This document shows positions 43,094 to 59,542 of a stretch of DNA of 64,000 nt, piece by piece. Under the pieces are notes generated by a model. That model was not told the DNA's origin. It saw only the letters and a program-made list of their open reading frames with translations, and did not search any database. Origin of the DNA: Cyanophora paradoxa (lineage: Eukaryota; Glaucocystophyceae; Cyanophorales; Cyanophoraceae); the NCBI GenBank assembly GCA_004431415.1, contig QPMI01000496.1:1-64000 (forward strand). The letters run 5' to 3'. Position numbers and translations under genes: made by a program. Each line of letters opens with the position of its first letter. Within the stretch, counting starts at the first letter, position 1.

Positions 43094-43675
43094 TCGTGAT
43101 CGGCGTCGGCTCCGTGGAGCGGCGCCGGCGGGCCCCTCGGCCCCGCGAAATCCCCTGCCCTCCCCCCCGCCCCCCGCGAGGGATCGGCCCCTCCAAGCAC
43201 TACCCTCTCCCTTGCCCTCCCCCCCGCCCCCCTTCCAGCTGGCCACGGCTAGCCAGGCCGCGGCAAACATCGTGATTATCAAAAAAGTTTGCTCGGATAT
43301 ATATCAGGTAGTGAACAACGTGAACAGCGTGATCATCGGATCAATAGTGCTCCAGGGGGGCGCACTGCGGCATCAATGAGCAGCTACGGAGTCGAATTTT
43401 GCGTGGAATCGAAGCTGATCAGTCGAACCCGCAGTAGTCGTTGAGAGTGCCACGCATACGCAACCTCTCCCCTCTCCGGAATCCCCTCGATCCTTTTTCC
43501 CTCTCCGGAATCCTTTTCCCTCTCCGGAATCCCCTCGATAATTAATTTTGAATTCCTTATCTTGTTTCCCCCCCGGCCTAGCTAGAGAAGAGATTAAGCT
43601 CCTTCTATCAAGCTCCGTCCCTTCTCTTTGCGCGAGTCCCTCTCTCTCCCTATCTAGGGGCCGGCCGGCGCGGCG
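43094..43675. other. Intergenic region with short tandem repeat
   Basis: CCCTCTCCGGAATCC occurs three times in tandem at 43464-43532. The rest is mixed AT-rich and C-rich sequence. No gene is supported; minus-strand frames here overlap the plus-strand gene downstream. Confidence 0.5.
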
Positions 43676-46600
43676 TTGGCGCAACCAGACGATCGTTGTT
43701 GGCAGTTGAGATCGAACATTAACGTTGCACGCAAAATCCATATGCGAATGCCATCGACATCGCTCGCCGACAGCGATGGCGTCCGCGCCCAGCTGGAGCA
43801 GCTGGTTGGCTACGTCGTTCCTTTGAAATCGATCGCGAGCGGCAATCGGGAGCTCGCGATCGAGAACATGATGGAATTTCTCATTGCGAAGCCCGACCTC
43901 TCGGTTCTGGGCAGCCAGGCGCGCGTCCGGGTTCGTCAGGACCGATATTATCTTGCATGCATATGGCCGTCGACGTCGTCTTTCGAGGAACATTAATTAT
44001 ATTCGATGTGCAGTGGCAGAAACTTTCCCACATTCCTGGAGTGAAGCGGGCTCTGGAGATTCTTGCTTTACTCGGGCGGAAAGACATATCCATGGAGCGG
44101 AAGAACGTGAATGCCATCGACGAGCTTTCGACGGCTCTGTCAGAGGTCCTGATCTGGCTCACTTGCCCGAGATTGAAAATTCTGGAGTTGCAAAATTTGA
44201 TTTAGTTGATTTTCGCAGTGTGTCACAATCCTCATCCAGGACCTGGAGCTCGCGCTATGGGGACCCGACTTCCTGATGGACTATTTCGAGCTCGATTCGA
44301 CTGTAATTTGGTGGCGCTTCAACCGCTTCATGATGCATGGCTCTCCATCTGCGATTGCATCAGCCCTGGAAATCTCGCAAGCGCGCGAAACGTTTAATTT
44401 CCCATCACGCAATGGAAATGTTGACATCGCTTTCAGGAAAACATGTTCGAGAAAAATCTTGGCATAGTCCAGGTTCGGCTTTACGATGGTATAAAATTAA
44501 TGGTTATGTTCCCAGAAAATCTTATATATGCATATCATGATCAGCAATTCGTTACACGCTCATGATCAATTACAGGACACATTACAAATGGCGCACAATG
44601 TCTTGGATATGTCGAGCTATCCAGATCTCGAACTGGATAATTTTGAAGAACGGGCCAAACAGCGTTTTCAACGGACCCAGGCATCTTTGTTCGCCTCGTT
44701 CTACTCTGGGCAGATCACACAAGCAGTGCAAGGCGATTACACGCTCGCAGTCAAGCACTACCAGGTGCCCAAAATAAAATTGAAGGCTCGGAAAATTTTA
44801 ACCCAATGCACCGAAGCAGAATGCTCTCAACCATGAGCTTTTCGGCGGTGCTTTCCATAATTTCTCGAGTCTTGTGGCCAAAGTCAGAGGCGAATTCAAG
44901 CAAAATGCGGCTCTTGTGCTTGTGCTGCGCGCAATTTTCAGGAATATCTCCATTTGCTATTGGAAGATCGGAGACAAAGAGTCTGCTTTCAAATTCATTG
45001 AGGTCCGCACTTTTGTAAGTTTAGATTAGTATCTTCTTTGTTTAAACTGGCTTGATCGATCCCGATGTCCGGATATCGATTCAGATGAGTTGGCAAATTC
45101 AAACGATTCAAGAGAACAACGAGGATGCAGCGCTAGCGGTAGCATCGGATCCGGAATCGACCAATCTCGCGAAATATTCCGAAGAGAGATTCAGAAGAAT
45201 ACTCGAAAAGACAACGGCGACGCCTCCCCCGACTGCGCCGCGGCGCAAAGCCACAGCGTCCAGCGCAAGCGCCAGCGCCAGCGCCAGCTACGACATCGAC
45301 GCGGCGCTACGCTTCTTGGGGGAGAGCGCTAGCGTGCCGTCCAGCTCCGCCAATTGCAACGAGAAGCGCAACAGGAAGAAGCTAGCTCAAGCCAAGGTGC
45401 GTCAAGATAGTCTTCACTTCGTAGATCTAGAGTTTCCCAAAACTTTCAGTTGGTCATGATTAGATATCGATCAAAATATATTCGTACAGGCGCGGGCGGC
45501 CGAGCTGATGGCACAGTCGATGTGGGGCGCGGCGAAGGAGCATCTCCTTTGCGGTTTGAAGGTTCTCCGATCCGAAACGTAATCAAATTGTTCTTGCGTG
45601 ATGCCGCGCGATGCCAGCGTGACTCGACCGACGTGGACGCCCGCGCCGCCCTGCTCGAGTGCCTCGTTCGGCTGTCGGAATTCAGAGCGGCCCGCGACGA
45701 GGGCGAGGACGTCCTCCGCTTACTTCCCGTCGCCGACGCGCGACGGAACCGGTGCACAGCGAAATTAATGTTTGGTTTTTTACCAGGATCTAGCTGTCAT
45801 AAATATTAAGACCTCAGCATGTGCAGCATTCAAGCTCTGCTCTCTGAGGTTGAGAGCGCCATTGGACAAAGTACTGGTACCGGTCCGACGGACGTCGATG
45901 CAGCCGACCAACCTGCAGGCGCGTTGCCGCGACCGGCGTCAGTGAACGTATCTCATGATCCACCGGGCTTTTGTATGCAGAAAAGCAGTCGTTGGCGGAG
46001 CAGCCTGCGGTACAGGAGGCAGCTTCCGACCACGTGCACGTCCCCAAGTGTGCGATTTCCGATCATTTTTGCGAGATTTTGAAAACCGCACGTACCTAAT
46101 TATACCGATCGTGCATGCAGAGACACGACGGCACCAGCAGCCTCTTTAAACCTGAAGGACCACGGCCGCGATCGTTCAACGTCGACACGAAAGGTCGCGA
46201 TCGCAAATTCGAAGTTGACACCCGCGAAATCCGTGTGCCGCCATTTTACGGCCGGCTTCTGTCATTTTGGAAGTCACTGCCGGTGCGCAACTGTGCGTGC
46301 ATTCTCAAGCTCTAATATAGATCTGTGGAACCTTCGCAGATACCTGCATCCCAAAAGTACCGGCTCACCGACCCCGTACGTTGTTCAACATGGATTGACT
46401 TGTATGCATAATATAAATTGTTTTTCCGCGACTCGCAGAGCTCCGAAAGAGCTTGAGCTCGAGGAATCCAAGCAGCCACCATCGAATTCAGCGCTGGGTT
46501 GCGCCCGCCGCAGCAGCACCGAAGGGGAGTGCGCTATCTGCAGCGAGCCGCTGCAGCTACAGATGGCCGCGTCGACGTCTGACCTGCAGCTGCGCGGCGC

Positions 46601-48056
46601 CGGCCCCGCCCGCCGCCTCCGCTGCGGCCGTGCGCTGAACCCTGCCAACTGTCCGGTATTTGTCTGCAGCTGATCATGAGCGATTTTTGCAGACGAGTTT
46701 CACGTCGACTGCATCGACGGCTGGGCGCGCTCGGACTTCTCGGACGGCTGCTGCCCCATCTGCCGCGCCCCGCTCGACGGACCTCCTGTCGCGTCAGCGT
46801 CGCTGGCTGCGCCGTTCTCGCAGTCGGCGTCGAGCTCCTCGGCGCACGCTTCAGCAACAGCCTCGAGCTCACCGGCCTCCTCGATCCCGGCTACCTCGCC
46901 ACCAGCTGCAGCTTCGCCCACCTTCACTTCGAACGCGGCTCCGATTGACCCGTCGCACGATCAGCTCTCCGTAGCCGCAAGCTCGAGCTCGGCGCCGGCT
47001 CCAATCCCGGCGTCCCGCCCCGCGCGGCCTCGCCCCTACCAGCCGCCGACTGGGCCTCGCCGGCCTCATGATCAGCCGCAGCCGCGGCTGCAGGGGCCGC
47101 CTTCAACGCTCTCCACGGATTCGGGGCACAGTCCGGCGCAGGCGCCGGCCACACCCACTGTCGTGCACGTGGATAGATATAGCGACGCAAACCGAGACGC
47201 CCGCGAAATCGCTTCGCTGCGGCGCCGACTGGCGGAGACGCAAGGCCTCCTCGCGGCGGCGGAGCAGAAGGGGGCGGACCTCGCGGCGGCGCTGGAGGAG
47301 CGAGACGCACAGCTCGAGAGGCTCCAGGTGCGTCGAGCGTGAATCGCAGCTCTGAAATTACAACTTCACGTACGCGAGCGCGCAGGGGCAGCGGGATGCG
47401 GAGCTGGCGGCCCACGAGGGGCGCATCAAGGCGAAGGGCAAGGAGCTCGCGGAGCAGGGGGCGCAGCTGGCCTTTTTGCAGGCCCGCGCGCGCCCCGATG
47501 GCCCCGCCCTATCTGCGGCACTAGCTGCGGCTGAGCTCGTCGATTTTAGCTGCCGCTGGACCCGCCCTATCTGCGCCCTATTTAGATCTAGATCTGACGC
47601 TCGAGCTCGTCGCAGGAGCAGCGGGAGTCGGAGCGGCGTGCGGCGGAGGTGGCCAAGGCCGCGCTCGAGGCGCGCATTGGGGGGCTGGAGGAGGAGCTCT
47701 CCGCCGCGGCGGGGCGCGAGGCGGGCCTCCTCGTCCACCTCCGCTGCCTCCAGGCGCGCACGTCGCTTTAGTTAATTTAATTTTGCGCGTCGGTCTCTGA
47801 AGAGCCGTGCTTCGAATTCGCAGGAGCAGCACGAGGTGAACCGGCGGGCCGCGCAGGACCTCTTGGCAAGCCTCCAGGTCGGCCCCGGCAGGCCGGGCCG
47901 GGCCGCATGCGCTCGTCTCTCAGACGCCGCCCGCAGATGCGCGGGGCGGAGAACGCGAGCCTCCGGCAGCAGCTGCACGCACAGCGCGAGTCTGCGGTGC
48001 GCTGGAGGGAGGCGGCCATGGCCCCCCGCTACCGGTACCTCGGGCCGGAAGCCTGA
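43676..48056 (+). CDS. TPR - CCCH zinc finger - RING-H2 - coiled-coil protein (putative E3 ubiquitin ligase), multi-exon
   Basis: Sixteen exons phase into one frame of 866 codons plus stop: 44437-44472, 44576-44764, 44820-45014, 45085-45396, 45490-45561, 45618-45751, 45827-45941, 45989-46047, 46121-46282, 46340-46375, 46439-46629, 46693-47327, 47386-47538, 47616-47753, 47824-47877, 47937-48056. TPR-like helices come first (NISICYWKIGDKESAF; ALLECLVRLSEFRAARDEGE). Then a makorin-style CCCH finger, C-x7-C-x5-C-x3-H, starting CRHFTAGFC and split by the 57-nt intron at 46283. Then a RING-H2: CAIC, LRC, GH, FHVDC, CCPIC, split by a 63-nt intron between Cys3 and His4. A Ser/Pro/Ala-rich linker and a charged coiled coil run to the C-terminus. 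Exons before 44437 are less certain; the start codon is not fixed. Confidence 0.8.
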
Positions 48057-49872
48057 TCAAGGGGGCCCCGGGGGAAAACCCCCAACTTGTATTGGATCCG
48101 GAATTCATGACCACAATCAAATGATCATGACGAAGAAAAGCCCGATCATGACGTTTCGCGGCCACGGGCATCTCGTCGCCTTTTTTCGCAAAGACTTGCG
48201 AGCACAGTCGAGCTTGAACGAGGGAGACGTGCGAGCTCAGTCGCCGAGTCGGGCTCACAACTTCCTGGGGAGACTCCTCACCTAGGTCCCCTAGCCGCGG
48301 CCGAGTAGTCCCCGTCATTTCTCAGCAGAATTTCCCTCTTCTGCGCATTTTCCTCTCACATACTAAGTTATAACTAATTACTTATGACGCAAGCGCACAC
48401 ACGTAAAAAAACACGAGAAGTACGCAGCAGCCGAGCCAAAACGCGACGGAGCCCCTCTTGAAACTCCCGACCTCGTACTCAATTGGCACTTTGAGTACGG
48501 ACCAGTAGTAAAACACCGCTGTCACCGCCTGGCGGCGCCTGCCAGTGGGCTGCCAGCTGCAGCCTGCCACGTACGCGTGCACGTGAAGCCGCACTGCGGC
48601 AGCCGCTGAGCGCACGCGCGTGACTGCGAGCTAGTCTGCCACGCCCGGCCGGCCCACGCGTACGGTCCGGTACTATACTGGAGAGCTGGAAATATTTAGT
48701 GGGCTGTTTATTAATTTATAGCACTAATTTATAAATGTTTTTGGGCGATCTACTAAATATTTCCCGTCTGCTAGAGCCGAGAATTTGTAGTCCCATCTCC
48801 ACGATACAAAAGCCCTGCAGCTGAGAAGACTGACCTACTTTAACTTTTATCAGCTGCTAAAGTGGCATTTTTGGCGAAGTACTAATTATTTTCCTGCACT
48901 AAATTAATAAGTCCTCCAGTACCAGCCTATTACCAGGTACCGGAATTCCCTTCATGATCACTCAGGTTGATCATGACGAGTGTAACCGACACGTGGCGAG
49001 GACTTTGACCGTCAACGTCACCAGCCTGGCAGAGCGCACGCGCACTGGCAGCACTGCGGAAGTCACTGAGTGGCAGTGAGTGCTGCCTCGGATTTGGATT
49101 CCGGACAGCGTGCGCGCGTAGGCGGCGTAGCGCGCGCCGCGCGCTGCGGCGCGAGTCGAGTTTTTCCCATCATGCAGTTTAAGCTGGCCAGTGGCGTGCA
49201 TGCGATGATGGAAAGTGGCAGCTGCAGATAACGGAAGTAACGGAAAGTGGCGGATAATTATAACGGACGTTTCCGGAAAGTAACGGACAGCTTAAGTGGC
49301 GGATAGCGAAAAGTAACGGAAAGTAACCGAAACACACTGCATTCTAGCTGCAGGCCCGCTGATCATGATTCATGAGCAGCAGCAGCAGCTGTCGTTGCTG
49401 CAGTTGCGCTAAGCAACCGCGTACATACTAGTGCTGCTGCGCATGTAGCTAGCGCTGCTGCGCATGCTTGTGCAGACGGAGCACTGCGGCGCATCAGCAG
49501 GTGAATTCAAAGTCAACGCAGCGCTTGCGATCGCGAAAGCAGTGATCCTGATTTTGTCGAAGCCGCTGCTTATGAGCACCCGCTCCGGATCGTGAAGTGC
49601 GCGGCGGTCGCGACCATTATTTCAAGACGAAGCCGAGGAAGATTATTCGAATTCTTTTGTCCTGAAAACGTCCGTCGTTCTGGCAAACTGCGCAAGAATC
49701 GAAATATATAATAGCTAATTGTAATCGCTATGCCAGTATGTCCGACGGTCATGATATCGATCATGAGTAATCAGTAAATGGGGGGGTGCGGGGGGGCTTG
49801 CCCCCCTGCTTGTATTTGCTTCGCGCTTTCTTCCGAGTCTCCCTAATCTCTGCGTTTGCATCAACGATATCG
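48057..49872. other. Intergenic region with degenerate repeats
   Basis: No supported gene. AT-rich around 48680-48950. A degenerate array of AACGGAAAGTGG-type units lies at 49208-49335, and CTGCTGCGCATG words at 49430-49470. TGATCATGA words occur at about 48120, 48968 and 49362. The minus-strand frame at 49761-50138 is an antisense shadow of cyclophilin exons. Confidence 0.5.
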
Positions 49873-51547
49873 ATGGCGCTCCCGAAGGTTTTTTTCGGTG
49901 CGGCAGGAGCCTTGAGGTCGCCATACGTGCTCTCACGTCGGTTGTGCGGCAGACATCGCGATCGACGGCGCTCCCGCGGGGCGCATCGGTGCGCAAGCGT
50001 CTCAAGCTTTTCGCGCAGCGCTGATCGACGCTCGGCGGCCGCGGCAGTGATGGAGCTCCGATCGGACGTGGTTGTGAGCCCCGGCCCGCGCCGGCCGCGC
50101 GAAAACCTGATCTTGACTCTCCCGTCCGATCTCCCCACACGTGTACGCAGCCCAAGACTGCCGAAGTGCGCACATGCTTATTTAATTAAACAGCGCCTTA
50201 GCCTTCGCCCGGTTTGATATCGCCGCCGCAGAATTTCCGGGCTCTGTGCACTGGCGAGAAGGGTGAGACCGGCCCGGCTGCTAGACCGAATTTAGCTAAA
50301 GCTTGGAGATTTCCAGTTTGGCGAATTAGATGGCCCGCCTGCCGCCTGGCGCGGCCAGATGCAAGCTAGTGCTTACTCCTGATTCGACGATCGGGCTCAG
50401 GCTTCGGATTCAAGGGCTCGAAATTCCACCGGTGCGATTTGAGCCGGTCGCACCCTGCCGCACTGCGGCAGGCAGGCATTCTCGATATCTCACTGCGAAG
50501 AACGCGAACTCCGAAACAAATTCAGAGTGATTCCAGACGTGCGCTAGCTCGATACTTCTCTCCGATATGTCAATCGATATCACCGAATGCACGCTTCGTG
50601 TATTTAATTTGAATGCTGTATCATGATCAGTTTATGCTTCAAGGCGGCGACTTCACGAAGGGCAACGGTACGCACGCCGACTCCACGCCTGTGCCGCGTC
50701 GCATGCGCAGTGCACGCGAATCTAGAGCTGTTGGATGGGCCGCGGCTGTTTGTACCTGACATGTGCATGTGCGCCTCTACATGTGATCTGCATGGCGGCC
50801 AGGCACGGGAGGCAAGGTATCTCGCAAAATTTGATTGCCGCCTCAGAATGCACTGTTGATCATTTCGTTCTGATTCGTATCGAATTCGCAGTCCATCTAC
50901 GGCGAGAAATTCGCGGATGAGAAGTAAGTCGCGGCGCTTCGCGCTCTCGCCCGTCTCCACTTGAACAGGCTTCAAACCGAAACTGCGAACTCGAAGCTTT
51001 AAGCTCAAGCACAGCGGACCGGGAACGCTGTCGATGGCAAACGCGGGTGCGCTATCGCATAATAGGTCTGGACATTTCCGAGTTCGAGTTCGAACTGAAT
51101 CAAAATCTTGGTTTCGCAGGCCCCAAAACGAACGGGAGCCAGTTCTTCATCTGCACTGTCCCGACCTCGTGGCTCGACGGGAAGGTGCGCATGCGGAATT
51201 CGAAGCTTAAGCTGCAGCTGCGAGCTCGAGTCGCGGTCCGGCCAAGCCTTGAAGGTCGATCTAGATGCCTAGTGCCCAACTATCAATTTCTGATCACCCC
51301 ACATGCGTGGCGCGCAGCACGTGGTGTTCGGGAAGGTGGTGGAGGGGATGGACCTCGTCAAGAAGGTCGAGGCGCTCGGCTCCTCGGTGCGTGCTCCGGG
51401 ATTAAAGCTCACGGGGCCGATCGCCGGCGCGATCATGAGCGAACCTTTGAGAGCTCGATTCGAATTGAAGCTCAACTAATTTGTGTGTATTCGCAGAGCG
51501 GCGCCGTAAAGAAGCCCGTCACCATCGCCGACAGCGGGCAGCTCTAG
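49873..51547 (+). CDS. Cyclophilin A-type peptidyl-prolyl cis-trans isomerase, 14 exons with micro-exons
   Basis: Exons 49873-49897, 49953-49988, 50048-50073, 50151-50165, 50232-50262, 50401-50431, 50526-50538, 50631-50667, 50803-50816, 50892-50923, 50997-51046, 51120-51184, 51318-51386 and 51497-51547 join in frame to 495 nt, or 164 residues plus stop, the size of cyclophilin A. All introns are GT-AG. The product carries the family blocks FHRVIPDFM, QGGDFTKGNGTGG, SMANAGPKTNGSQFFI, WLDGKHVVFG and TIADSGQL. Catalytic Arg (FHR), Gln (QGG), Trp (WLDGK) and His (KHVVFG) are all present. It speeds proline isomerisation in folding, probably in the cytosol since no signal peptide is seen. Exons 4, 7 and 9 are only 15, 13 and 14 nt. 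Confidence 0.95.
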
Positions 51548-52045
51548 ATCTAGACCGATCCGCACATCTACGCCTCTTGTAGAGTGCAGCCCCCGAGTCG
51601 CAGGTGTTGACGTAGCCACGGCGCGTACAATAAATAATGTGCACGTGATCTCTTGCGATCAAACCTGTAATGCATGCGCAGCTGAATGCCGATCGCTCGA
51701 ATTTCGGGATAGAAACTGCGATTACGCCGCGACGGGATAGAAATCGAAATTGCTCCTGCATTCAGAACGCCGCTTAATCTGTTCACTGAGGCTTCCGAGC
51801 AATGTCGAGATTCATAGAAATTCCTCCTGCGTTTAGAACGCCGCTTAGCTTCCAACCCAGCGTGAGGGGCGTGCAGTGCAGCCACAGCTCTATAGCTAGA
51901 TCTGGGCGTGCAGTGCAGCCACAGCGTGAGGGGCGTGCAGTGCAGCCTATCGCTCGAATTTTGGGATATATAGAAACTGATCGGGTCCTGCATTTAAAAG
52001 GCCGCTTAATCTGTACATTTAAACCTCCAAGCAAGCGCCAGAAGG
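51548..52045. repeat. Intergenic region with diverged direct repeats
   Basis: A block beginning ATCGCTCGAATTT.GGGATA and ending near AA.GCCGCTTAATCTG occurs at about 51691-51785 and 51950-52016, with a partial copy at 51826-51850. GCGTGCAGTGCAGCC occurs three times at 51869-51947. It lies tail to tail between cyclophilin and nitrate reductase; no gene seen. Confidence 0.55.
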
Positions 52046-57099
<5,054 letters not shown>

Positions 57100-57371
57100 C
57101 GCTGATCGCTCAAGGCTGCTTGCGCAATTCGCGCGCTACTTCAATCGCTTCTTACGTATGCAGCTGCAGCTAGAGGAAGAAGTGGGGAGAGAGTAAAGCT
57201 AGCTAGAGGAGATCGCGATTTCTATCCGCGAAAATCTACCGCGAAAATCTACCGCGAAAATTGGCGCATGCATGATGAGTGCGGCAATTAATATTGCGAT
57301 TGCAAGCTGCAATATATATCGATCGAGGAGAAATCGAACGCGTACGCTATAGCTAGAAGGCGAGCCGCGAA
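57100..57371. promoter_or_regulatory. Divergent promoter region, nitrate reductase / F-box gene
   Basis: 272 bp between two diverging start codons. It contains three tandem copies of CCGCGAAAATCTA or its variant at about 57226-57262, the last running into TTGGCGC. No TATA box is defensible. A nitrate-responsive element cannot be claimed from sequence alone. Confidence 0.5.
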
Positions 57372-59171
57372 ATGGATGCGCCTTGCCTCCGACTGCCCGA
57401 CGACCTTCTCCTGCGCATCTTCGACCTCGTCCTTGATGCCGAGCGCTCGCCTTTCACCCGCATCTCCGCGGTGAGCGGACGCGCGCCTTATCAAGCCGGG
57501 CGCCGCGACGCGCGCGGCGGCGCGCACCTCATTTTTCGCCACAGGTTTGCCGGCGGTTTCGCGCGCTCCAAGGGGAGCGCCGCAGAGTTCTCACCGTCCC
57601 CGCGGGCGCCATCGTTCCGTTCGCGTCTCTGGCCCATGCCTGCGCGCGGATGCCGAACTTGGAGCGCATTGAGCTCGCCGCCTGGTGCGCGTGCCTGCAT
57701 GCATATTGGATATCTGTATGCTCGCGTTGCCTCTCGAAAAACCACATTGACGTGCGCGCGGGGGGCTCGCGGTCTGGCAGCATCATCGTCAGAGGTGCAA
57801 CATTCGCACCATTTTTAATTATGAATTACGTATACGCTATAGCTACTAGGGCTAGCGCTGTCGATGATAACGATCATGAGCTCATCGATATCCCGTCCGC
57901 GGGGCCTCAGGGAATCCGGCGCAAGCTGCAGGGCCGCCCGCGGGCAGTCGGAAACGCGTTGCACAGTGGCTGTACGAATCTGCTAAGGAGATGCTTTTCG
58001 GCACAGCACTAAAACCGGCAACAACAACAACAGCAGCGACAACAACGACGGCTTCGAAGAGAGAGCCAATTAAGGCGCTGATCGTTAGTGGCTTTACTCT
58101 CCAGCATTTCATGAACACAAACGGACGTTCCGAGCTAAGACCAGAAGCTGAGGCCAGCTTCGCGAGGGATCGCTTGCAAGCGACAAAGCTGTGGATCGAC
58201 GGCTACAAGTACAATGATCCACGGTGGTACCCCAGTGTTCGTGCCCTGCATGATTGAAATCGAAATTAAATCTTGTGTATTGGATTCGTTTTTTGAAGCC
58301 TCGTTCACATCGCGCGCAGCTTCCGACCTTCGTCGCGCTTGCCCCTTTTCCCGTGGTCCTCCACCGGTTAGAAGAGTTGCGGCTGGTGAACACTTTATGA
58401 TGCGTATGGACTTGAATTCGCAATCCGTAGCCTCGCCTGAAATAATGTCGCTCCCAGATTCGGCTCAATGATTTGTCTCTCGATGATTTCCAAGTCTCCT
58501 TTCTGGGGCGTCTCATCCTGCCGCTGTGCGCGTCGCTGCGGGTCCTGGAGGTCTCGGGCGACCACGTCGACGACCGCCTCCTCATCTCCCTCGCGGTCTC
58601 CTTCAGCGACGCTCTGGCGGAGTCCGTCCGCCTCCGGCCCGCTGGGCCGCTTGAGCAGTGCGCTGCACTTTTAAAATATATAAAGAGCTCATTATAAAAT
58701 ATACGCGTTAATTTGCTCGCGCAATCGCAATATTGCTTGCAATATTTAATTCGATGACTGAGATATCGATTTAACTGCTTTAGGCGCCGGGCGTATAGAT
58801 CAATATTGCCGAATCGAGCTAATAAGCTTGCGATTGCGGTGGCTTATATTTAAACAGTAGCATATACTGTACGTATACATGTATTACTAATTGCGCATGC
58901 GGAAACACGATCTTTGCTGCGATTTTAATTTCTAATATATAGTTTGATTCTCAGGGTCATTGTGCGATCGGGGTATTCATCGATGAGACTTGAGTCCGCG
59001 CTCGCTTTGGTTCGGTCGTTCGGCATGCTGCCAGTTCGGAGAGTGCAGCTGCAGCTGCGCACGTCTTACAACGTGCGCGAGGAGTCGAGCCGGGAGCTGG
59101 AGGCCGCGGCCGAGGTCGCCCGCCGCCGCAACCCCGTTGTGCAGTCCATCCACATTTCGGCACTTCCTTAG
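57372..59171 (+). CDS. F-box / leucine-rich-repeat protein, multi-exon
   Basis: Exon 1 (57372-57470) encodes an N-terminal F-box start, LRLPDDLLLRIFDLVLDAE, and exon 2 (57545-57684) continues it with AVCRRFRAL after a 74-nt GT-AG intron, then MPNLERIEL, an LRR-like strand. Later exon-like blocks: about 57910-58240 (AQWLYESAKEM, a Thr/Ala-rich stretch, LWIDGYKYNDPRW), 58320-58395 (LHRLEELRLVNTL), 58458-58665 (LCASLRVLEVSGDHVDDRLL) and a final block 58955-59171 ending HISALP-stop. F-box proteins are substrate receptors of SCF ubiquitin ligases. Junctions after exon 2 are not all resolved, so the middle is approximate. Confidence 0.7.
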
Positions 59172-59542
59172 ATGTTCCTTAGTCGCAGAAGTGCTGTTGA
59201 CATGTATCGCGATCGGCAACTTTGAAGGCGCTTGCAAGTTGTAACCCGTGTAGTTCCTTGCTATGAGGTCCCTTCAATTACTATAGTTCTAGGCGATGTT
59301 GGGTTTCAATTCATTCTCCCAGATTAACTTCATATGTTGATCGAAATGAAATGCATTCGAATTCGAGCTTGGCTTAGGTCTGAGGCTGCGCGCGCTTGGC
59401 TGGAGGATGGAAGATGAATCAAACAATCTTTTTCGCGTCCAAAATTTAAAGCTGCACGCTTGAAAACCTTTAGCAGTTCCCGCTTTTCGATTGAATTTTG
59501 GATTACAGGTGACGATAAAACAGGGGGAGCGTTCGAATTCTA
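59172..59542. other. Short convergent intergenic region
   Basis: It lies between the ends of the F-box gene and the RDR gene, transcribed toward each other. AT-rich; no gene or clear terminator motif seen. 3' UTRs of both genes should lie here. Confidence 0.5.

Noticed and set aside
49761-50138. A 125-codon minus-strand ORF that looks like a small basic protein
   Set aside because: It is antisense to the first three cyclophilin exons and their introns; the plus-strand gene explains the sequence.
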